From the NCBI GenBank assembly GCA_003451645.1, contig DMER01000108.1:1-12013 (forward strand): a stretch of 12,013 bases of DNA, given 5' to 3'. This stretch comes from Alphaproteobacteria bacterium (GTDB lineage: Bacteria > Pseudomonadota > Alphaproteobacteria > Micropepsales > Micropepsaceae). Shown one piece after another: positions 7,990 through 12,013 of this stretch. The notes below the pieces were generated by a model. That model was given only the letters and a program-made list of their open reading frames with translations, was not told the origin of the DNA and did not search any database. The position numbers were made by a program, and so were the translations under genes. Within the stretch, counting starts at the first letter, position 1, and each line of letters begins with the position of its first letter.

Positions 7990-8123
7990 ATCGTGACCCT
8001 GGTGCAAGCTTTATCTTACCGAAAGAAGGAACTTAGCCCACTCATCGGCTGGGGTTAACCCCAGCCGATGAAAGGCCGGATTTCTCCTTTTGCCAAGGTA
8101 TAAACGACGACCAGGGTCATGAT
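7990..8123. repeat. 134-bp nested, concentric inverted repeat
   Basis: The outer arms ATCGTGACCCTGGT (7990-8003) and ACCAGGGTCATGAT (8110-8123) are reverse complements with one mismatch in 14 bases. The inner palindrome 8042-8071 is perfect. Both have the same centre, between 8056 and 8057. The 38-bp segments between arm and core are of equal length and partly alike when one is reverse-complemented, for example TTTATC...AAAGAAGGA against TTTATACC...AAAAGGAGA. The whole therefore looks like one decayed long palindrome. It could be a MITE-like mobile element, a regulatory site serving both divergent genes, or the gene of a hairpin RNA. Confidence 0.7.
8042..8071. repeat. Perfect 30-bp palindrome
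   Basis: TCATCGGCTGGGGTT is followed immediately by its exact reverse complement. In RNA it would form a GC-rich 13-bp stem with a UUAA loop. No clean U-tract follows on either strand (a T-rich stretch starts only about 10 bases later on the plus strand), so an ordinary intrinsic terminator is not the best explanation, though not excluded. As DNA, its symmetry and its place between divergent promoters suit a dimeric repressor. Confidence 0.9.
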
Positions 8124-8248
8124 TCTTAGCAGATTACTTCTTGAAAAATAGCTCAACCCATCGTTTGGTGTCATGCTCACTGTGACCTTCGTCAACAGAG
8201 ATTTTCGAGGAGACAGTAGAGACTGGCGAGGGGTGAGATAAAACCGGT

Positions 8249-9235
8249 ATGAAGAAGATATCTCTGTCCGATCGGGTATTCATTTCGCACAAGAGTGGGG
8301 AGAAGGAAAAAATCCGCCCCTTATTGCGCGCGATTTTAAAAATGGGTCTGCCGTTGTGGGTCGATAGACCCGAAGAATTGGGTGAGGAGTTTCGAGCCGA
8401 CATTGAGTCCGGTATGCTGATTGGCCTGGAGCCGGGCGATGTTTGGAGCGAAGGTCTCGAATTTGCGCTTCAGCAGTGCGCTTTGGTGACCGGAATTCTG
8501 ACGCGAAGTTCCGTTGGTTCGTCGATCGAGGCGGGCGGGTACAGGAGCGGCAGTCCTAATGCGCTGAAGGAATTACTCGTCGGTTTTGAGAAGCGTAAAT
8601 TGGTTCCGATTCAATTTGACGATCAACTTGATCCGTCCAAGTTGAATCAGAAAGCCGAGTTTCTGTCCGACCTCCAGTGGTATATTGTCCCTGAAAAGCT
8701 TGATCGTGAAGGCAGCCCAGAAATTGATCGCGCTGCTGCCATGGTGTTTCAGAGATACAAAAGCTTGCCAGGCAGGAATGCGTCCGAGCGAGCGCAAGAA
8801 TTGAAGAGACAATTGATCGAGTTGACCAAGCTCCGCATATCCCGCGAAGGTGTTTTGGTATGCAAGGACTATTTGAACGGACAAGAGATCGAGTGCCACT
8901 TGTTTCTGCCGCCTGAGATTGAGAAAGGCGCATCGCTGAAATTTGCAAGCGCAAATCCGCTTGATGCGGGGCGGCGATATTCTGAAGCCGAGGCAGCGTC
9001 TCTTCAGGCGGCTTTTGGTCGGACGTGGCGGTGGCCCAGTTTGAGCGAACTAAGTGCAATAGTCGATCCAGGTGGGGTATGCAGCGCAGGCGCGGCGAAT
9101 CCCTTCGGCTTTGAAGCGCCATTGGCTGAACCGTATTGGGCACAAGAAAACGGACACCGCTGTTTGGTCGTCGTCCCGCAAGGGCGAGTCGAAGGCGAGG
9201 CAGCCGCAAAGGTCATCCTAGTGTACGAAGGATAG
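8249..9235 (+). CDS. TIR-domain protein with C-terminal DUF1566/Lcl-like domain
   Basis: Residues about 9-150 read as a TIR domain: RVFISHKSGEKEKIRPLL (9-26) as strand A and helix A, LPLWVDRPEEL (34-44) as strand B and BB loop, then GDVWSEGLEFALQQCALVTGILT (63-85), and ALKELLVGFEKRKLVPIQF (105-123). Glu108 sits where the catalytic glutamate of NAD-cleaving TIR enzymes is expected. Bacterial TIR effectors of this kind deplete NAD or make cyclic-ADPR-type signals; that activity is inferred. About 175-195 is a probable helix or coiled coil (ERAQELKRQLIEL). About 250-328 resembles DUF1566/Lcl domains with a C-type-lectin-like fold: TWRWPSLSELSAIVDP (259-274) corresponds to the family's WRLPT..EL, and EPYWAQENG (294-302) to its YWSS segment. 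This second call is tentative. A GAGGGG lies 15 bp before the ATG, a long spacing. The stop is 37 bp from the next gene, suggesting an operon. Confidence 0.85.
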   Translation: MKKISLSDRVFISHKSGEKEKIRPLLRAILKMGLPLWVDRPEELGEEFRADIESGMLIGLEPGDVWSEGLEFALQQCALVTGILTRSSVGSSIEAGGYRSGSPNALKELLVGFEKRKLVPIQFDDQLDPSKLNQKAEFLSDLQWYIVPEKLDREGSPEIDRAAAMVFQRYKSLPGRNASERAQELKRQLIELTKLRISREGVLVCKDYLNGQEIECHLFLPPEIEKGASLKFASANPLDAGRRYSEAEAASLQAAFGRTWRWPSLSELSAIVDPGGVCSAGAANPFGFEAPLAEPYWAQENGHRCLVVVPQGRVEGEAAAKVILVYEG

Positions 9236-9272
9236 TATTCCTTTTGGATAATCTTTTGAGGGTCCACCGTTT

Positions 9273-10691
9273 ATGGCCGCTGATCCGACCAACAAGAGTG
9301 AACCGCAGAAACAGGACGACAAGGCGAACGAGCCGCTTGCGCAGCAACCGTCAGACGCAGCCGCAATTTCCGATACGCCCAGCGCCTCGAAGGGTGCCAA
9401 TGAAAAACCAAAGGATGAAACGGCCCAGTCTTCAAGCGCAATTGCAGACGAAGCGAAAGCAATACCGGTGGATGCGCTTCCGCGGAAGCCGGAAACATCG
9501 GGGTCGGACGACGAGCAGTTGAGGATCGCTAGACAAGAATATAAGGATGTCGGTCGAAGACCATTGGGCGGCCCTACTGTGGGCCTACCACGACTCGCAA
9601 AATTGAATTTGCAGGACTTATTGAGTGATCGCGCACCAATACCCATTCCGGGATTGCTGCCTCAGACTTTGATCGATCCAGTCCTTTTGTTGCAGGCTCT
9701 AGATCTCCGGCTAGCGCTTGGCGCAATTCAGGCTTGGGGCTGGGACGGGACGTACATGTCCTTGCGAACTGCGCAGGACGCATCCGACTCCGAGCGCCTG
9801 GCGATGGACCAACGGCGGGTGTCGTCAATTTTGCTGGACAACCTTGAAGCGGCCGACAGCGTATCAGGCCGCGCAACTACAATTTTCCTCGATCCGTGCG
9901 AGCGTGGCGATTTGCCCGCGATTTGGGAGGGGTTAAGTAAGGATATCGACTCGGTCCGAGCAATTCTCGCGGCGCAAAAAACAGTTCTCGTTTTGCTGGT
10001 GCTGGGCGTTAAAGCAGCCAGTGCCAGCGAGGTCTTGCGAGGCCCTGGAGTTCAGCGAATTGTTTTGCAATCGGCCGATCAGCTGAGAGCGCTTTGCAAA
10101 TCCAAAAAGCTCGAATTCTATGTGCCGGACGGCAAGTTATTTGAAATGGCGGCAGAAAATCCCACATCTTTACGGGACTTGTATCAAGCGCTGCTAGAGG
10201 ACGAAGGCGATGGAATGAAGCTTCAGGTCGCGCTCGACGTGGTGGGGCCAGAAAAAATCCTGAAGAGCCGAAGAGACGCGGGTGAATTGGTAACTCGAAT
10301 CGTCAAAGAGAAGCTGATCGATTCGGCTGCCGCGCTCTTCGTTGCCACCCACTTGCCGGAATGTGCATTCGCCGATTTTTCGCTTATGGCCGAGGAAATT
10401 TATAAGTCCTCTGCCCCGTTGTCCGCGCAGGAAGAAAAAGGGTTCTCCGATTCCGCGCTCGCGGAAGCGGGCTTGAGGCGAGCCCGAATCTCCATAGACG
10501 ATAGACGGCCGCAGAATGTTGCGAGGTTTTCGAGCGGTGGAGTATTTGGTGCTGCCGTTCGCGCGCAAATACAGAACACCGCTGCGATTTTCTGCGATGG
10601 TGCATTCAAGTGTCTCGCAGATAATTTGACGATAGGCGCTGTCGGCGAAAACGCGTCATATGCTTTGGCGAATGAGGCGGCACGTCATTAA
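9273..10691 (+). CDS. Unrecognised protein with disordered N-terminus, TIR-operon partner
   Basis: I do not recognise this 472-residue protein. Residues 1 to about 85 are rich in Ala, Ser, Gln, Lys, Asp, Glu and Pro and look disordered. A folded, Leu/Ala-rich region follows from about 105 (LPRLAKLNLQDLL). TTIFLDPCE (202-210) and KTVLVLLVLG (236-245) look like two core beta strands of a Rossmann-like or P-loop-like fold. No Walker A motif is visible, so an NTPase call is not supported. There is no signal peptide or membrane segment. A GAGGG at 9258-9262, 10 bp upstream, supports the start. It lies 37 bp after the TIR gene and is probably co-transcribed with it, which suggests an adaptor, regulator or target-recognition partner. 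The TAA at 10689-10691 is followed by an open frame in the same phase, so this may be the N-terminal half of a longer gene. Confidence 0.8.
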   Translation: MAADPTNKSEPQKQDDKANEPLAQQPSDAAAISDTPSASKGANEKPKDETAQSSSAIADEAKAIPVDALPRKPETSGSDDEQLRIARQEYKDVGRRPLGGPTVGLPRLAKLNLQDLLSDRAPIPIPGLLPQTLIDPVLLLQALDLRLALGAIQAWGWDGTYMSLRTAQDASDSERLAMDQRRVSSILLDNLEAADSVSGRATTIFLDPCERGDLPAIWEGLSKDIDSVRAILAAQKTVLVLLVLGVKAASASEVLRGPGVQRIVLQSADQLRALCKSKKLEFYVPDGKLFEMAAENPTSLRDLYQALLEDEGDGMKLQVALDVVGPEKILKSRRDAGELVTRIVKEKLIDSAAALFVATHLPECAFADFSLMAEEIYKSSAPLSAQEEKGFSDSALAEAGLRRARISIDDRRPQNVARFSSGGVFGAAVRAQIQNTAAIFCDGAFKCLADNLTIGAVGENASYALANEAARH

Positions 10692-10781
10692 GCCCATTCT
10701 GGAGACGGCGACTTAGCCGCTAGCGCCCGCGCGGTCTCGGCGTGGATTCTCGGAGCACCTTGTGCGAAAGCGCCGACTGCG

Positions 10782-12013
10782 GTGCGAACTCAACGCGCTC
10801 CAGTGATCGTGAGCCGCATTGAGAGAATTCTTGTTGAGGCCGCCTTGGGCCTAGGGCGCGAACTCGCGGAAGAAGCCGCGACCGCCAGGCTGGCGCTTGG
10901 ACTGGCGATGCTGAAGCATCCATCAACGCCAGAGTTTACGACAGGTGGGTTCGCGATTGTGCAGGCGAATGGGGCTTTTATGGCTTTGACATCTCCGTCG
11001 GGCCAGGCTCGCTATGTAGAATGCATTGACGGATTGACCACTGCGGATCCGCTTGTTCATTGGCTGGTACTATCCATGTTTGGCGGTAGTCTGGGCATTG
11101 TTGCCGCGGAGCCAGGGCTGGATGTCATTGACACGCTCATTGAATCCGCAGTGGACGCGATGGAGCATTTTACGGACGCAAAGTCGCAGAGATCGAATGA
11201 GCAACTGCTTCGGCGCGCGTTGATGCGCCGCATGGGCGCGGATACTAGGCGGCTGTCCTCGGGAAGGCAGCCGTCAAACAATGCGAGGCTGTTAAAAGCG
11301 ATATTCAAATTGCTGTCTCGCGAAGAGCGCTTCCCGTCTCCGTTTCTGACGGTTGAACTCGACGCAGCTGGTTTCTGGAACGAAACGTCGGCCGCGACGA
11401 TGGCGGAGATTAACACTATTGTGAGATTGGGACCGCTTGGCGATGTCGAGAGTGGTTCGCGTGCCGAGATTGCGGCGGGCGAGGCGCGATTCCGTCAAAC
11501 ATGCGCGACTTTGGCGGCGGCTATTGGCATCGAGTTTGGTGAGCCCCCCTTTGCAGCGAACCTTTACAACCGCTGGGCCGGGGCCGTTATGCTTCCAGGC
11601 GATGCTCGTCCAAGGCCAATTCAGATCGAGTTTGGCGAAGCCTTCTTATGGATACGCGATCATGGCAATCATGAATGGCGGCCCTTGCGCAATTTTGCAA
11701 ACGCTCTGAATGCGCTGGATGAGTGCCTGCCGGTCTACGCGGCGGCTATGGCGATCGCGCGGCCAGCTGCGCCAGAAGGAAATGGCAGCGACGCCACAGA
11801 ATTCGGTTCAAAGCACTTTGAAGGAATCGACCGTCGAGGCCAAATACGTATTCTTGATCGGATAAGGAGTTGTATCCAGCAGCTTACCGCGTTTTTAGAC
11901 TTGGCTATAGAAGCCGTAGACGGAATTGAGTCCAATGAGCGATCAAAACTGAGAAAGGCCATAATTGCGCGTCGGCCGCTTGTTAGGACGCTAGAGCGGG
12001 ATGAGTTTAGCCT
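10782..12013 (+). CDS. Unrecognised protein, 3'-partial, start unresolved
   Basis: From 10692 to the window edge the frame beginning at positions divisible by three has no stop (over 1.3 kb) and coding-like composition, so a real protein-coding stretch is present. I do not recognise the family. It begins helical (SRIERILVEAALGLGRELAEEAATARLALGLAML) and includes a beta-type segment (GGFAIVQANGAFMALTS). A later part reads LYNRWAGAVMLPGDARPRPIQIEFGEAFLWIRD. The start is unclear. In-frame GTG codons lie at 10782, 10803 and 10809 without a good ribosome binding site, and the first in-frame ATG is at 10908. Two alternatives exist. It may be the continuation of the preceding gene past TAA 10689-10691. 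Or it may start at ATG 10672 in another frame and need one inserted base before 10714. The coordinates use the first in-frame GTG. It is probably the third gene of the TIR operon and continues beyond the window. Confidence 0.7.
   Translation, partial: MRTQRAPVIVSRIERILVEAALGLGRELAEEAATARLALGLAMLKHPSTPEFTTGGFAIVQANGAFMALTSPSGQARYVECIDGLTTADPLVHWLVLSMFGGSLGIVAAEPGLDVIDTLIESAVDAMEHFTDAKSQRSNEQLLRRALMRRMGADTRRLSSGRQPSNNARLLKAIFKLLSREERFPSPFLTVELDAAGFWNETSAATMAEINTIVRLGPLGDVESGSRAEIAAGEARFRQTCATLAAAIGIEFGEPPFAANLYNRWAGAVMLPGDARPRPIQIEFGEAFLWIRDHGNHEWRPLRNFANALNALDECLPVYAAAMAIARPAAPEGNGSDATEFGSKHFEGIDRRGQIRILDRIRSCIQQLTAFLDLAIEAVDGIESNERSKLRKAIIARRPLVRTLERDEFS

Larger units (their letters stand above)
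7804..8248. other. Divergent intergenic control region
   Basis: This 445-bp spacer separates the start of the minus-strand DUF4062 gene from the start of the plus-strand TIR gene, so it should contain both promoters. No well-matched sigma-70 promoter was found on either strand. A TATAAA at 8099-8104 is the best -10-like hexamer but has no matching -35. The dominant feature is the concentric inverted repeat at 7990-8123. A 39-codon open frame (7920-8036) is listed as a finding but is not supported as a gene. Confidence 0.6.

Noticed and set aside
7698..8036. 112-codon plus-strand open frame spanning the STAND gene start and the spacer
   Set aside because: Its first third is antisense to the STAND coding region and no family is recognisable. 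Only the last part (from 7920) is kept, as a weak small-ORF observation.
8099..8104. TATAAA as a -10 box for the TIR operon
   Set aside because: No acceptable -35 hexamer exists at 16-18 bp spacing, and it overlaps the inverted repeat, so it is not called as a promoter.
8556..9209. 217-codon minus-strand open frame opposite the TIR gene
   Set aside because: It is antisense to the TIR/Lcl-like protein. Its composition is typical of a shadow frame, with no motif.
9475..9515. Retron or diversity-generating retroelement associated with the lectin-like domain
   Set aside because: No reverse transcriptase frame or template repeat was found anywhere in the window.
10700..10716. Programmed ribosomal frameshift linking ATG 10672 to the long downstream frame
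   Set aside because: A -1 shift would be needed before TAG 10714, but no slippery X-XXY-YYZ heptamer is present. An indel or another start codon is more likely.

Overview
The window looks like an accessory island from a fairly GC-rich alphaproteobacterium, probably of the Rhizobiales type. I infer this from the codon usage and from the flavour of the two transposases; no taxonomic marker gene is present. No rRNA, tRNA, CRISPR array or origin was seen.

Left end (1-1418): insertion-sequence debris. The right-hand part of an IS3-family element carries the 3' end of its DDE transposase and its right terminal repeat, and ends at about 826. It abuts, within one codon, the C-terminal two thirds of an IS481-family transposase that is broken by two frameshifts and one nonsense codon. 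The simplest reading is that the IS3 element inserted into an older IS481 copy.

Core (1556-12013): at least five genes, none housekeeping. (1) A 1172-residue membrane protein has four predicted membrane segments, a ten-glycine linker and a cysteine-bearing C-terminal region that is probably periplasmic. (2) Convergent with it, 11 bp away and on the minus strand, is a ~905-residue DUF4062/STAND-like protein with a TPR-like tail. Its P-loop lacks the catalytic lysine. (3) Divergent from that gene across a 445-bp spacer is a plus-strand run. It begins with a 328-residue TIR-domain protein that has a C-terminal DUF1566/Lcl-like domain. Next comes an unrecognised 472-residue protein with a disordered N-terminus. 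Last is an unrecognised open frame running off the right edge, whose start is unresolved and which may be broken by a stop or a one-base indel.

The divergent spacer contains a striking structure. A perfect 30-bp palindrome (8042-8071) sits exactly at the centre of a wider inverted repeat whose outer arms (7990-8003 and 8110-8123) share the same centre point. It could be a two-way operator, a MITE-like element or a structured RNA.

Together, the TIR effector candidate, the DUF4062-STAND sensor candidate, the membrane protein and the two unknown partners beside mobile-element debris resemble an NTPase/TIR biological conflict (anti-phage) system. I cannot match this exact gene set to a named system from sequence alone. 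The functional assignment is inference from domain types and context.
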